A stretch of 64,000 nt of DNA from the NCBI GenBank assembly GCA_902545635.1, contig CACCGT010000001.1:93684-157683 (forward strand). The letters are read 5' to 3'. Of this stretch, positions 34,553 to 43,175 are shown piece after piece. This stretch comes from an uncultured Pelagibacteraceae bacterium. Its GTDB lineage: Bacteria > Pseudomonadota > Alphaproteobacteria > Pelagibacterales > Pelagibacteraceae. Made by a program: the position numbers and the translations under genes. The notes below the pieces were generated by a model. It had not been told where the DNA came from. It was given only the letters and a program-made list of their open reading frames with translations, and made no database searches. Position 1 is the first letter of the stretch. Each line of letters opens with the position of its first letter.

Positions 34553-36670
34553 ATGTCATCTGAAGTTACAAGTATTGAAGAAAAATCAAATAACTCTAAA
34601 AATATAATAACATATTCAGCAATCTTAATAACTTTTCTTATAGCTTTATGGCTATCTTTTCAAAGTGAAGGTCCATCCAAAATGCCCAAGGTAGTCACTG
34701 ATGAATTTACATTTACTGCCTGGGTTAATGATGGTGAAGATTATTTAAAAAAAAATTACAGATGGTTTACCAAAATAATAGCTGGATATATAAAAAATGG
34801 ATATTATTTCCTAGAGGACTTTCTGATTGACTCACCTTGGTTGTTAATTGCAGCAATAATTTTTTTACCTTGTTTAATAGCAGGTGGCTTAAGGCTTGGA
34901 CTATATTCTTTATTTGTTATTTACTTCTGGGGAGGAACAGGAATGTGGGATGAGTCCATGCAGACCTTAGCTTTAATGGGTTTGTCCGTATTACTCTGCG
35001 TTGTATTTGGTGTAACATTGGGTGTAATGTGTTCTCAGAGTGATAGGTTTGATAATTTTATGAAGCCTATTTTGGATACAATGCAGGTTATGCCTGCTTT
35101 TGTATATCTTTTTCCAGCTTTATTCTTCTTTGGAATTGGTGGGGCGCCAGCAATATTGGCAACAATGATTTATGCAATGCCTCCAATAATTAGATTAACT
35201 AATACGGGTATAAGACAGGTTCCTGAACAAACCATTGAATCAGCTACATCTTTTGGGTCAAGCAAGTTACAGTTATTATTTAAAATTAAGATACCACTTT
35301 CTCTACCAAGTATAATGATGGGAATAAACCAAGTGATCATGATGGCATTAGCATTAGTTGTACTTGCTTGTTTTATAGGAGCAGAAGGTATTGGGGGGCA
35401 AGTTTGGCTAGCAATTAGAAACTTAGATGTTGGTTGGGCAATGGAAGGCGGGCTCTGTATATTATTTATGGCTATTATGTTTGATAGGTTTGGTTTAGCA
35501 TTAAGTAAACCAAAAACAACTTTGCCTTCAGATGTTCAAAAATTTTACTTACTACCGCAAGCTTGGGAAAAATATAGTATTGCTAGAATTATAGAAAAAC
35601 CTTTAGAATTTTTGAGTGGTTTAGTAAATTTTGTTTGCATAAATATTACAAAATATATTGCTTACGTTTTTGAATTTTTAATTTCTTTATTTAATAAAGA
35701 TACTGCTAAAGATATAGGCGAATTATTAAGCAAAAGGTATTACATTATACCTTCATTTATTGTTTTTTTTCTCATTTCTTTTATAGATTCAAGTTTATTT
35801 AAAATAGGAACTTTTCCTGAGGATTGGAAACTTTCTATAAGACAACCAATTGCTGATGGAGTTAAATCATTAACTGTAAACCCTGGCTTTATTGCGTTTA
35901 CCAAAGGTTTAAGGGGGTTTATTTATCTTAATCTTTTAAGACCGCTTGATACTTTTCTTACTCATATACCATGGTGGTACACTACTGGTATATTTGTTGC
36001 GATTGGATATTTTACCGTTGGATTGAGATTTGCTTTTGTTACATTGATATTATTGTTATTTATAGGTGCTAACGGTATATGGCCCCAGGCAATGATTACT
36101 CTTTCTTCAGTTTTGGTTTCCGTAATTTTGTGTTTTGCTATTGGTGTTCCACTTGGAATAATTGCATCCTACAATGAGAGATTTAGGAATTTTCAGAACG
36201 TTGTTTTGGATGCTATGCAGACCCTGCCCTATTTCTGCTACCTAATACCTGTTCTAATGTTTTTTGGTGGAGGAACAGTGTCAGCAGTTCTTGCAACAGT
36301 AATTTATTCAATACCTCCAATTATAAGATTAACTTCTCTAGGATTAACACAAGTTTCAGGAACATATTCTGAAGTTTCAAGATCTTTTGGAGGAACATTA
36401 TTACAAACATTAAATAAGATTAAATTTCCGCTTGCTGTGCCAAGTTTAGTCGTTGGCTTTAATCAAACAGTAATTATGGCTTTTGCAATGCAAATTGTTA
36501 CTCCTTTAATTGGAGGAAAAGGATTAGGGTTAGAAGTTTTCAATGGTTTAGCTAGATCAGATACTGGAAGAGGTCTTGCGGCAGGAATTGGGATAGTTTT
36601 ATTAGCTATTATTATTGATAGAATTTCTCTTGCTTGGACGAAAAAGCAAAGAGAAGCACTTGGTTTATAA
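34553..36670 (+). CDS. proW: Betaine-type ABC transporter permease, two ProW domains fused in one chain
   Basis: 705-residue integral membrane protein holding two complete BPD_transp_1 permease domains. The first spans about 95-325 (coupling region ESATSFGSSKLQLLFKIKIP) and the second about 470-700 (SEVSRSFGGTLLQTLNKIKFP). Parallel motifs in both halves, such as DTMQVMPAFVYLFPALFFFG and DAMQTLPYFCYLIPVLMFFG, show an internal duplication. A normal importer uses two ProW chains; here one chain could form the whole channel. A similar double permease is, from memory, found in TMAO-type importers of marine bacteria, so TMAO is a substrate option as well as betaines. Confidence 0.86.
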   Translation: MSSEVTSIEEKSNNSKNIITYSAILITFLIALWLSFQSEGPSKMPKVVTDEFTFTAWVNDGEDYLKKNYRWFTKIIAGYIKNGYYFLEDFLIDSPWLLIAAIIFLPCLIAGGLRLGLYSLFVIYFWGGTGMWDESMQTLALMGLSVLLCVVFGVTLGVMCSQSDRFDNFMKPILDTMQVMPAFVYLFPALFFFGIGGAPAILATMIYAMPPIIRLTNTGIRQVPEQTIESATSFGSSKLQLLFKIKIPLSLPSIMMGINQVIMMALALVVLACFIGAEGIGGQVWLAIRNLDVGWAMEGGLCILFMAIMFDRFGLALSKPKTTLPSDVQKFYLLPQAWEKYSIARIIEKPLEFLSGLVNFVCINITKYIAYVFEFLISLFNKDTAKDIGELLSKRYYIIPSFIVFFLISFIDSSLFKIGTFPEDWKLSIRQPIADGVKSLTVNPGFIAFTKGLRGFIYLNLLRPLDTFLTHIPWWYTTGIFVAIGYFTVGLRFAFVTLILLLFIGANGIWPQAMITLSSVLVSVILCFAIGVPLGIIASYNERFRNFQNVVLDAMQTLPYFCYLIPVLMFFGGGTVSAVLATVIYSIPPIIRLTSLGLTQVSGTYSEVSRSFGGTLLQTLNKIKFPLAVPSLVVGFNQTVIMAFAMQIVTPLIGGKGLGLEVFNGLARSDTGRGLAAGIGIVLLAIIIDRISLAWTKKQREALGL

Positions 36671-36703
36671 GCATTCTAAACAAAAACGTTACAATTTTAT
36701 AAG

Positions 36704-36733
36704 TTTACATACCCATCTATATTGATCTAAAAT
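36704..36733 (+). promoter_or_regulatory. Internal promoter before the ProX-like gene
   Basis: TTTACA (36704-36709), an 18 bp spacer and TAAAAT (36728-36733) lie in the 97 bp gap between permease and binding-protein genes. The -10 hexamer is identical to that of the promoter at 34499. A separate promoter plus a good Shine-Dalgarno (AGAGGG) would boost binding protein relative to permease. Confidence 0.45.
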
Positions 36734-36767
36734 GATTTTTTAATTAATTAAAAAGAGGGAAAATAAT

Positions 36768-37772
36768 ATGAAAATATCAAAAAGTATTTCAGCATTGATA
36801 TTGTCACTTGTATTAGTTCTAGGAAGTTTTGGTACTGCACATGCTAAAAGATTAACAGCAGCAGTAGCTGACTGGACTGGTGGAGAGATTACATGTCAAG
36901 TAGCTGTAAGTATGCTAGAAGAAGAGTTAGGATACAAAGTCAAAAGAGTTGTATTCCCATCAGGTACAGGTTTATGGGAAGCTATTGCAGCTGGAGAAAT
37001 TGATTTTGCATGCGAAAGTTGGCCAAGTTATGCCGAAGCTGACACAGTAATGATGAAAGGTCCGCTAATTTACGATGGTCAAACTATGTTTAATTATGAA
37101 GGTGATGGAAGTGTAAAACTTTTAGGAACATCTGGAATTATAGGTTTATCTGACTACTACATTCCTAGATATGCTGCTGAAAGTTTAGGTATTAAATCAT
37201 GGAAAGATTTAAATAAGCATAAAGACAAATTTGCTACAATTGAATCTGGAAGCAAAGGAAGACTTATTGCTTGTCCTGTTGCAGGTTGGAACTGTCACGA
37301 CCAAAAAAGACTTGATCTTTTAGGTATTGATTTCCAAGCTGATGAATTAGGAACAGAAGCGGCAGCAATCGCAGAAGCTGTAGCTGCTTATGAAAGAAAA
37401 GAACCTTTCTTGTTATATTTATGGGAACCTCACTGGTTCTTTGGTGCTTATGACATGGTTGGTGTAAAACTTCCTGCACATAAAACTTGTGATTCATTCA
37501 CAGAAGCAAACAACTGGAAAGATTGTGGAACTGCAGCATGGCCAGCAACTGGTTGGGCAAAGGACTACACTTTCAATTATGGTAATCCTGATACTTTTGC
37601 TAAGCCTGAGCACGCTAAAGCAGCTGAATTTTTCACTAAAATGAAATTCGATAATGCTGATCAAGCTGTAATGTTAGTTGAAGTAAAACAGAAAAATAGA
37701 GATCTTAAAGAAGTTGTTAAAGAATGGAAAGACAACAATCCAGACAAATGGAAGAGTTGGATTCCAAAATAA
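36768..37772 (+). CDS. proX: Quaternary-amine ABC transporter periplasmic binding protein (ProX/OpuAC-like)
   Basis: 334-residue periplasmic receptor. The signal peptide starts MKISKS, has a hydrophobic core and ends at TAHA (about residue 26). The mature protein begins with the OpuAC hallmark AVADWTGGEITCQVAVSMLE and FPSGTGLWEAIAAGEIDFAC, and is rich in Trp (ESWPSY, LWEPHWFF), as expected for an aromatic box that holds trimethylammonium groups. It has its own promoter candidate and terminator. Glycine betaine is the default ligand; carnitine, gamma-butyrobetaine, choline, TMAO or DMSP fit the same box. The downstream carnitine genes favour testing those. Confidence 0.9.
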   Translation: MKISKSISALILSLVLVLGSFGTAHAKRLTAAVADWTGGEITCQVAVSMLEEELGYKVKRVVFPSGTGLWEAIAAGEIDFACESWPSYAEADTVMMKGPLIYDGQTMFNYEGDGSVKLLGTSGIIGLSDYYIPRYAAESLGIKSWKDLNKHKDKFATIESGSKGRLIACPVAGWNCHDQKRLDLLGIDFQADELGTEAAAIAEAVAAYERKEPFLLYLWEPHWFFGAYDMVGVKLPAHKTCDSFTEANNWKDCGTAAWPATGWAKDYTFNYGNPDTFAKPEHAKAAEFFTKMKFDNADQAVMLVEVKQKNRDLKEVVKEWKDNNPDKWKSWIPK

Positions 37773-37793
37773 ATCTTTAAACTAATTAATTAA

Positions 37794-37826
37794 AAGGGCT
37801 TTGTGAGAACGAAGCCCTTTTTTTTT
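37794..37826 (+). terminator. Rho-independent terminator after the ProX-like gene, abutting the next ATG
   Basis: An 8 bp stem (37794-37801 with 37812-37819, AAGGGCTT/AAGCCCTT) and a ten-base loop are followed by a nine-base T-run that ends at 37826. The hairpin starts 21 bp after the binding-protein stop. The next base, 37827, begins the ATG of the GDPD gene. Confidence 0.88.
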
Positions 37827-38465
37827 ATGCACATTATCCATCGAGGAATAGTAAATAAGAGTTATAAAGAAAACTGCTTAGAGTCGTTTCGAGCATCATT
37901 TAAAAAAAGATTTGGGATTGAAACAGATATACATTCAACTAAAGATAAAATGTTTGTATGCTTTCATGATTTTACTTTAAAAAGAATTTTTAAAATAAGC
38001 AGAAGTATTAAAAATATTAATTATAAAGATCTAAAAAAAATTAAAAATAAAAACTTTGAAATACCACAGTTAAAAGAGGTTCTAAAAATTTCAAAAAACA
38101 AATTTCCTGTCTTTATTGAAATAAAGCCATTATTTAATAAAAAACTTTTATCTAATTTGATTAAAGAAACTAGAGGTTTCAAAAAATGTACTTTTATCTC
38201 TTTTAAACATGAAAACATCTATAATCTTCTTAAACTTAATTCAAAACTATCAGTAGGTTTATCATTTTCTAACAATTCAAGCGTAAAATCTATTTTGAAA
38301 AGTAGCCTAAATAAAAAAATAAAATATCTAATATTAGATAAAAAGTTTTTAACCAATGGAAGAATACAAATGATTAATAAAGAGAAATATTATTATACAA
38401 TTAAAAACAAAAAAGAGTTTTTGAAATATAAAAAAAATAACAATCTTATATTTGAAAACTTATGA
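37827..38465 (+). CDS. Glycerophosphodiester phosphodiesterase (GDPD family)
   Basis: Cleaves glycerophosphodiesters to glycerol-3-phosphate and an alcohol such as choline. 212 residues from the ATG at 37827; an in-frame GTG at 37803 lies within the terminator and is unlikely. Catalytic features are HRG at residues 5-7, IETDIHST (about 36-43), FHDFTL and FIEIKP. The protein is short for the family (usually 240 or more) and very Lys/Asn/Ile-rich, with no signal peptide, so it acts in the cytosol. Translation initiates right after a terminator T-run with no Shine-Dalgarno visible. Release of choline from glycerophosphocholine would feed betaine metabolism; this is inference. Confidence 0.75.
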   Translation: MHIIHRGIVNKSYKENCLESFRASFKKRFGIETDIHSTKDKMFVCFHDFTLKRIFKISRSIKNINYKDLKKIKNKNFEIPQLKEVLKISKNKFPVFIEIKPLFNKKLLSNLIKETRGFKKCTFISFKHENIYNLLKLNSKLSVGLSFSNNSSVKSILKSSLNKKIKYLILDKKFLTNGRIQMINKEKYYYTIKNKKEFLKYKKNNNLIFENL

Positions 38466-39593
38466 TTTATATTTTTTAAGATATTCTAATCTTCCAATTA
38501 TTTCATCTCTATCTAAATAATATCCTTGAAGATGACGATGACCTGAATTTGGGTCAAAAGCAGTTCTGCCGTGTAAAACACGCCTATTATTAAAAGAAAA
38601 TATGTCTCCAGACCCTAATCTAAATTTAATCTGAAACTTATCATCATGTAGAAGATTTCCAAATCTGTGGTGGGCTTTATAAACTTTATCCATTTGATCT
38701 GGATGACAATCTAAAGCATCCATTGTTGCAACACTAAATCTAATATCATGAAAATCTTTGTCTTTTGTTAAACTAATTGCAGATGCATGATAACTTCTAT
38801 GAGACTCTTGAGTATAATCTTTATCTCTAAATTTTAAAGGCACAGAAACTAGAGTCTCAAATATGTCTTTTTCATTTTGTCTTAAATAATCTGCTACAGC
38901 AAACCCATCGATTGCTGAAGAGTCTCCACCGTTTGCATCATTTACTAAACAATGTAAAAACTGATAACCTGGAGGCAGTTCAAACCAAGGTAAATCCATA
39001 TGATTTCTTAACGCATGCGCTGTGTATGCTGAATTATTTGGTTTTGGAATATTAATAACTTCAAAAGGAGTTTTAAAAAATGTTTCTCTCACATGGCTTA
39101 TCCGATGTAGTATTTTAAATCCTGATTTTTTTTCTGTTGGTGCATTTTTAACTATCGCAATACCTTTATGATGTAATAGTTCAAGCCACCTTATTAAACC
39201 TTTGTCAGAGTCAATTACTTCATCATGTTCAATACATATACTTTCAAAATTATTTTTTAAATTATTATCCCAAAGTTGATAAGGAGATGTATATTTTTGT
39301 TTATTTTTAATTGTATAGCAATTTTCTCTTAACCATTTTGGGTCATAATAACTTATGTGTTCTCCCTCACTCCACTCAATTTCTAATTTTCCATCATCAT
39401 TAAGAGAATATTTTTTAGGATTTATATCTTTAGAAACTTCTAAAATATTAAACATTCTATGACGTGAGTCCTTGTCATGCGCGGTTGGACAATTGTCTCT
39501 TAGCCACATATAATTGAATTTACTCTCCTCTCCATCATTCCAAATAATTTGAAGGTAAGTACTATTTTTTGAGATTTTAGAAATTGAATTCAT
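38460..39593 (-). CDS. Gamma-butyrobetaine hydroxylase-like Fe(II)/2-oxoglutarate dioxygenase
   Basis: Expected to convert gamma-butyrobetaine to L-carnitine. 377 residues: an N-terminal GBBH_N/DUF971 domain (about 10-92, with YMWLRDNCPTAHD) and a C-terminal TauD-type double-stranded beta-helix. The iron triad is His198, Asp200 (RNHMDLPWFE) and His341 (RRVLHGRTAFD), almost the spacing of human GBBH (202, 204, 347 from memory). Only one Cys of the N-terminal zinc cluster remains (Cys35). A trimethyllysine hydroxylase role is the main alternative. Carnitine dehydrogenase, BKACE and thioesterase genes within 10 kb support the GBBH reading. Its 3' end overlaps the convergent GDPD gene by 6 bp. 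Confidence 0.8.
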   Translation of the reverse strand: MNSISKISKNSTYLQIIWNDGEESKFNYMWLRDNCPTAHDKDSRHRMFNILEVSKDINPKKYSLNDDGKLEIEWSEGEHISYYDPKWLRENCYTIKNKQKYTSPYQLWDNNLKNNFESICIEHDEVIDSDKGLIRWLELLHHKGIAIVKNAPTEKKSGFKILHRISHVRETFFKTPFEVINIPKPNNSAYTAHALRNHMDLPWFELPPGYQFLHCLVNDANGGDSSAIDGFAVADYLRQNEKDIFETLVSVPLKFRDKDYTQESHRSYHASAISLTKDKDFHDIRFSVATMDALDCHPDQMDKVYKAHHRFGNLLHDDKFQIKFRLGSGDIFSFNNRRVLHGRTAFDPNSGHRHLQGYYLDRDEIIGRLEYLKKYKS

Positions 39594-39706
39594 GATAAAT
39601 AATTATATAAAATGGTAAAAATTTCAATTCAATTAATGGTTGAAAGCTTTTTATTTATTTAATTGTGGGTTTGCTTTGATACATTAAAAGAATTAGACTT
39701 TTAGAA
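39594..39706. promoter_or_regulatory. Divergent spacer between the GBBH-like and orphan ATPase genes
   Basis: The 113 bp A/T-rich region must hold promoters for both directions. No convincing sigma-70 pair or inverted repeat was found; TTGCTT with TAGACT at 17 bp spacing is a weak rightward candidate. It is the likely control point for the butyrobetaine/carnitine genes. Confidence 0.3.
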
Positions 39707-40732
39707 ATGTCAAAAATTGAAATCAATAATGTATATAAAATTTTTGGACCTAAACCATCCAGCGTTCTCAAAATGGTTCAGGATGGTGCTACAAAAGAGG
39801 ATGTTTTAGAGCAAACAGGACATACAGTTGGATTAGATAATGTTTCTTTAAAAATCGAGGAAGGAGAAACCTTTGTTTGCATGGGTTTATCTGGATCTGG
39901 AAAATCAACATTAATCAGACACTTAAATAGATTGATAGATCCTACTTCTGGGGAAATTTTAGTTGAAGGTAAGGATGTAACTACTCTTAATAAAGAGCAA
40001 CTAATTGAATTTAGAAGGCAAAAAATGAGTATGGTATTTCAAAGGTTTGGCTTATTTCCACATAAGACAGTTTTACAGAACGTTGGGTACGGACTTGAAA
40101 TGCAAGGTGTGGAAATTGAAAAAAGAAATGCTACTGCAATGGAGAAAATTGAGTCTGTAGGTTTATCAGGATTTGAAAATCAATATCCAGCTCAACTATC
40201 TGGTGGAATGCAGCAACGGGTAGGACTTGCAAGGGCTTTAGCCACTGATACTGACATTATGCTTATGGATGAAGCTTTCTCAGCATTAGATCCATTAATA
40301 AGAAGTGACATGCAAAAACAATTGATAGATCTCCAAGCAGAATTAAAAAAAACTATAGTTTTTATAACTCACGATCTTGATGAGTCACTTAGATTAGGAG
40401 ATCATATTGGAATTTTAAATGCGGGAAAACTTGTACAAGTAGGAACGCCAGTAGATATTATAATGAACCCAGCAGACGAATATGTAGAGGCATTTGTAAA
40501 AGATGTGAATAGAACCAAAGTTATTAAAGCAAAAATTATTATGAAACCTATTAATCAATCAGATGATATTGATAAGACAAACCTAATTAAAGTTGAAGAA
40601 GATCAATTTATTGAAGAGTTTCTACCCCAAGTTGTTTGTAGTAATTCCAATTGTGAAGTTATTGATAAACAAGGAAATGCTAAAGGTTATATTTCAAATA
40701 AAGAATTACAAGAATCGCTAAGAAGCTCATAA
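39707..40732 (+). CDS. Orphan quaternary-amine-type ABC transporter ATPase (ProV-like paralogue)
   Basis: 341-residue ATPase paralogous to the one at 33424. It shares the N-terminal extension with EQTGHTVGLDNVSL, Walker A GLSGSGKS (about 61-68), QRFGLFPHKTVLQNVGYGLE, the signature LSGGMQQRVGLARAL and a short C-terminal regulatory region. It has no permease or binding-protein gene beside it, and instead is followed 16 bp later by a dioxygenase gene. It may energise the fused permease at 34553 with altered regulation, or a permease elsewhere. Its position next to the GBBH gene suggests import of butyrobetaine or carnitine. Confidence 0.85.
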   Translation: MSKIEINNVYKIFGPKPSSVLKMVQDGATKEDVLEQTGHTVGLDNVSLKIEEGETFVCMGLSGSGKSTLIRHLNRLIDPTSGEILVEGKDVTTLNKEQLIEFRRQKMSMVFQRFGLFPHKTVLQNVGYGLEMQGVEIEKRNATAMEKIESVGLSGFENQYPAQLSGGMQQRVGLARALATDTDIMLMDEAFSALDPLIRSDMQKQLIDLQAELKKTIVFITHDLDESLRLGDHIGILNAGKLVQVGTPVDIIMNPADEYVEAFVKDVNRTKVIKAKIIMKPINQSDDIDKTNLIKVEEDQFIEEFLPQVVCSNSNCEVIDKQGNAKGYISNKELQESLRSS

Positions 40733-40748
40733 TTTATATTGTGCAGTT

Positions 40749-41600
40749 ATGGAAAAAAACTTAGGCAAAATTGTTGATTTAGAAAAATATCCTATTCATG
40801 ACTTACATTCTCCTAAGATAAAAAAAATAATTGAAAAATGTAAAACAGAATTAGAAAATGATAGTTGTTCAGTAATCCCAAACTTTATTTTACCAAATTC
40901 TTTAGAAGTTATGAGAAAAGAATTAGAGCAACAGCTAGATGAAGTTTACATGTCTAAGGAAAGTATCAATGCATATCTTTATGCAAAAGATGATCCCTCT
41001 CTTCCAAAGGATCATCCAAAAAGAATATTTATGAACAGATACAATGGATATCTAAACTCTGATTGCTTTGCAAAAAACTCCGAAATGAAATTTCTTTATG
41101 AAACTGAAGAATTACTTAAATTTGTATCTGCTTGTCTAGGAATTTCTCCAATATATAGATGGGCTGATCCCTTAGCTTGTCATGCTTATAATGTAATGGA
41201 GCCTGATGGTATATTGCCTTGGCATTTTGATAGTTGTGAATTTACTTTAAGTCTTATGATACAAAAACCAGAGCAAGGTGGGGTATTTGAGTATTGTCCA
41301 AATATAAGAGAACCAGGAAATGAAAGATTTGACGAAGTAAAAAAAGTGTTAGATGGAGATCGTTCAAAAGTTAAGCAACTTGAACTAAAACCTGGTGATT
41401 TACAAATATTTAAAGGACGATTTACTATGCATAGAGTAACCAAAATAATAGGAAAAACCTCACGCTATATGTGTATACCAGCATATGTATTAGATCCATG
41501 GAGAGTAAATACACCTGAACATTCTAAAGCAATTTATGGAAAGGTGTTGCCCATACATATAGAAAGAAATAAAGTTAGATCTGATGGTTTAACCGATTAA
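40749..41600 (+). CDS. Phytanoyl-CoA-hydroxylase-like / 2OG-Fe(II) dioxygenase
   Basis: 283-residue non-heme iron oxygenase. The metal triad appears to be His159 and Asp161 (LPWHFDSCEFTLS) and His228 (RFTMHRVTKI), with Arg239 as the likely 2-oxoglutarate anchor. RWADPLACHAYNVMEPDG precedes the first ligand. The fold resembles uncharacterised marine PhyH-like/HalD-like enzymes; hydroxylation or oxidative C-N bond breakage of a small amine is possible. It lies between the orphan ATPase and an SDR gene (8 bp gap), so the three may form an operon. Confidence 0.75.
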   Translation: MEKNLGKIVDLEKYPIHDLHSPKIKKIIEKCKTELENDSCSVIPNFILPNSLEVMRKELEQQLDEVYMSKESINAYLYAKDDPSLPKDHPKRIFMNRYNGYLNSDCFAKNSEMKFLYETEELLKFVSACLGISPIYRWADPLACHAYNVMEPDGILPWHFDSCEFTLSLMIQKPEQGGVFEYCPNIREPGNERFDEVKKVLDGDRSKVKQLELKPGDLQIFKGRFTMHRVTKIIGKTSRYMCIPAYVLDPWRVNTPEHSKAIYGKVLPIHIERNKVRSDGLTD

Positions 41601-41608
41601 ATTTACTA

Positions 41609-42394
41609 ATGTCATACAATTTAGAAAGTAAAAAAATAATTATTTCTGCTGGTGCTACAGGGATTGGTTGGGCGACAGCAAAAGAGTGTCTTGAAAAAGG
41701 TGCAAAAGTATTTTTGTGTGACATAGATCTAAAATCAATAAATAAATTAAAAAAACATCCATTAAATAATAAAAGATTGTTTAGTTTTCATTGCGATGCT
41801 TCAGATGAAAATGACGTGATAAATTTTTTTAAAGAAATTAAAAAAAAAACACAAAAAATTGATGCTCTAATTAATAATGTTGGAGTAGCAGGCCCAACTG
41901 GAACTATGGAAAAACTTAAGACAAAAGATTGGGAACAAACATTAAAAATAAATGTAATTAGTCATTTTATTTTTTCAAAATTAGCAATTCCAATGTTAAA
42001 AAAAAATAAAGGTGGATCTGTGGTTAATCTATCTTCTACTGCAGGTATATTTGGCTTTCCATTAAGATCTCCGTATTCAGCAAGTAAATGGGCAGTTGTG
42101 GGTATGACAAAAACCTTAGCAATGGAATTAGGAAAATTTAAAATTAGAGTTAATGCGATTTGTCCAGGAACTGTCAAAGGAGATAGGATGGGTAGAGTAA
42201 TCAGAGATAAAGCAAAATTTTTAAAAATTTCTAAGAAAGCTGTTGAGAGTGAGTTCGTTTCTATGACATCTCTAAATACTTGGGTTTATGAGAAAGATAT
42301 TGGGAATATGTGTTGCTATTTAATTTCAGATGATTCCTCTAGAATTTCAGGACAAGTGGTTGGCGTTGATGGAAATACATTAAGAATGCATTAA
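41609..42394 (+). CDS. Short-chain dehydrogenase/reductase
   Basis: 261-residue classical SDR. The cofactor motif is ISAGATGIGWATAK (about 12-25), a variant of TGxxxGxG; the NAG-type segment is INNVGVAG; the catalytic Ser and Tyr-Lys are in VVNLSSTAGIFG and YSASK (about 155-159). RVNAICPGTVKGDRMGR follows. It could oxidise the hydroxyl formed by the upstream dioxygenase to a ketone. That reading rests on gene order alone. It converges on the alpha/beta hydrolase gene with a 4 bp gap. Confidence 0.88.
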   Translation: MSYNLESKKIIISAGATGIGWATAKECLEKGAKVFLCDIDLKSINKLKKHPLNNKRLFSFHCDASDENDVINFFKEIKKKTQKIDALINNVGVAGPTGTMEKLKTKDWEQTLKINVISHFIFSKLAIPMLKKNKGGSVVNLSSTAGIFGFPLRSPYSASKWAVVGMTKTLAMELGKFKIRVNAICPGTVKGDRMGRVIRDKAKFLKISKKAVESEFVSMTSLNTWVYEKDIGNMCCYLISDDSSRISGQVVGVDGNTLRMH

Positions 42395-42398
42395 GTTT

Positions 42399-43169
42399 TT
42401 ATAAACTTTCAATAAATTCTAATAAGTTTTTTGTTATTTGCTCAGGAGCCTCTATCAAAAAAGAGTGTTTTACCTTTGGTATTATAATCAATTTAGAAAT
42501 TTTAATCTCATTTGACATTCTTTCATTATGAAAAGGTGTACAACCTCCATCATTTTCTCCTGTTATGAATAAACATGGCTTCTTAATTTCTTTAAGCCAT
42601 GAAATCATCTCAGTTTCTGCATATATTTTAAATACATTAATAAAAACATCTCTGTCGGTATCTATAACCTGTTTTAATCTTCTTGAAACAAGATCAGGAT
42701 TTTTTTCAATGAAGTCATCTGTAAACCACCTCGTGGTTAAATTTTTTAAAGTTTGTTCAACACCTTTATTTTTTAAATCAGAAATAACATTCCACACTTT
42801 TTGTTTATCTTCATCCGATCTTCCTGCCACCGTTGATAATAAACCTACTGAAATTACTCTGTCAGGAAATTTTCTTGCATAAGCAGGAGCAATCATACCT
42901 CCTAAAGAATGCCCCATAAAATGGGCTTTTTCTATACCTGTTCTTTCTCTAACTCTCTCAAGATCTAAAACAAGATCATCTAGATTAAAATCTTTATTAC
43001 TTACGGGTGATTTTCCATGGCCTCTTAAATCATAAGTTACAACTGTGAACTTATCTTTGAGTTTTGGAACTATGAACCTCCACGCATCCTCTGCTCCTCC
43101 TACTCCATGGGTAAAAAAAATTGCAGGTCCTGATCCTGTTACTGAATAATTACAATCTATGATACTCAT
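42399..43169 (-). CDS. Alpha/beta-hydrolase (3-oxoadipate enol-lactonase/RutD-like)
   Basis: 256-residue hydrolase. Oxyanion segment FFTHGVGGAEDAW (about 18-30), YDLRGHGKSP, nucleophile Ser in FMGHSLGGMIA (about 84-94), acid near FITGENDGG and catalytic His in IPKVKHSFLIEAP. It resembles lactonases and aminoacrylate hydrolase RutD. It lies 6 bp after an LLM flavin monooxygenase gene. A paralogous hydrolase at 56099 also travels with an LLM gene, suggesting the two families act on one pathway type. Confidence 0.85.
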   Translation of the reverse strand: MSIIDCNYSVTGSGPAIFFTHGVGGAEDAWRFIVPKLKDKFTVVTYDLRGHGKSPVSNKDFNLDDLVLDLERVRERTGIEKAHFMGHSLGGMIAPAYARKFPDRVISVGLLSTVAGRSDEDKQKVWNVISDLKNKGVEQTLKNLTTRWFTDDFIEKNPDLVSRRLKQVIDTDRDVFINVFKIYAETEMISWLKEIKKPCLFITGENDGGCTPFHNERMSNEIKISKLIIIPKVKHSFLIEAPEQITKNLLEFIESL

Positions 43170-43175
43170 AGATAT

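Noticed and set aside
37803..37826. In-frame GTG start 24 bp upstream of the GDPD ATG
   Set aside because: It lies in the loop and descending arm of the ProX-like terminator and would translate the T-run as Phe residues before the conserved HRG motif, which belongs at the N-terminus.
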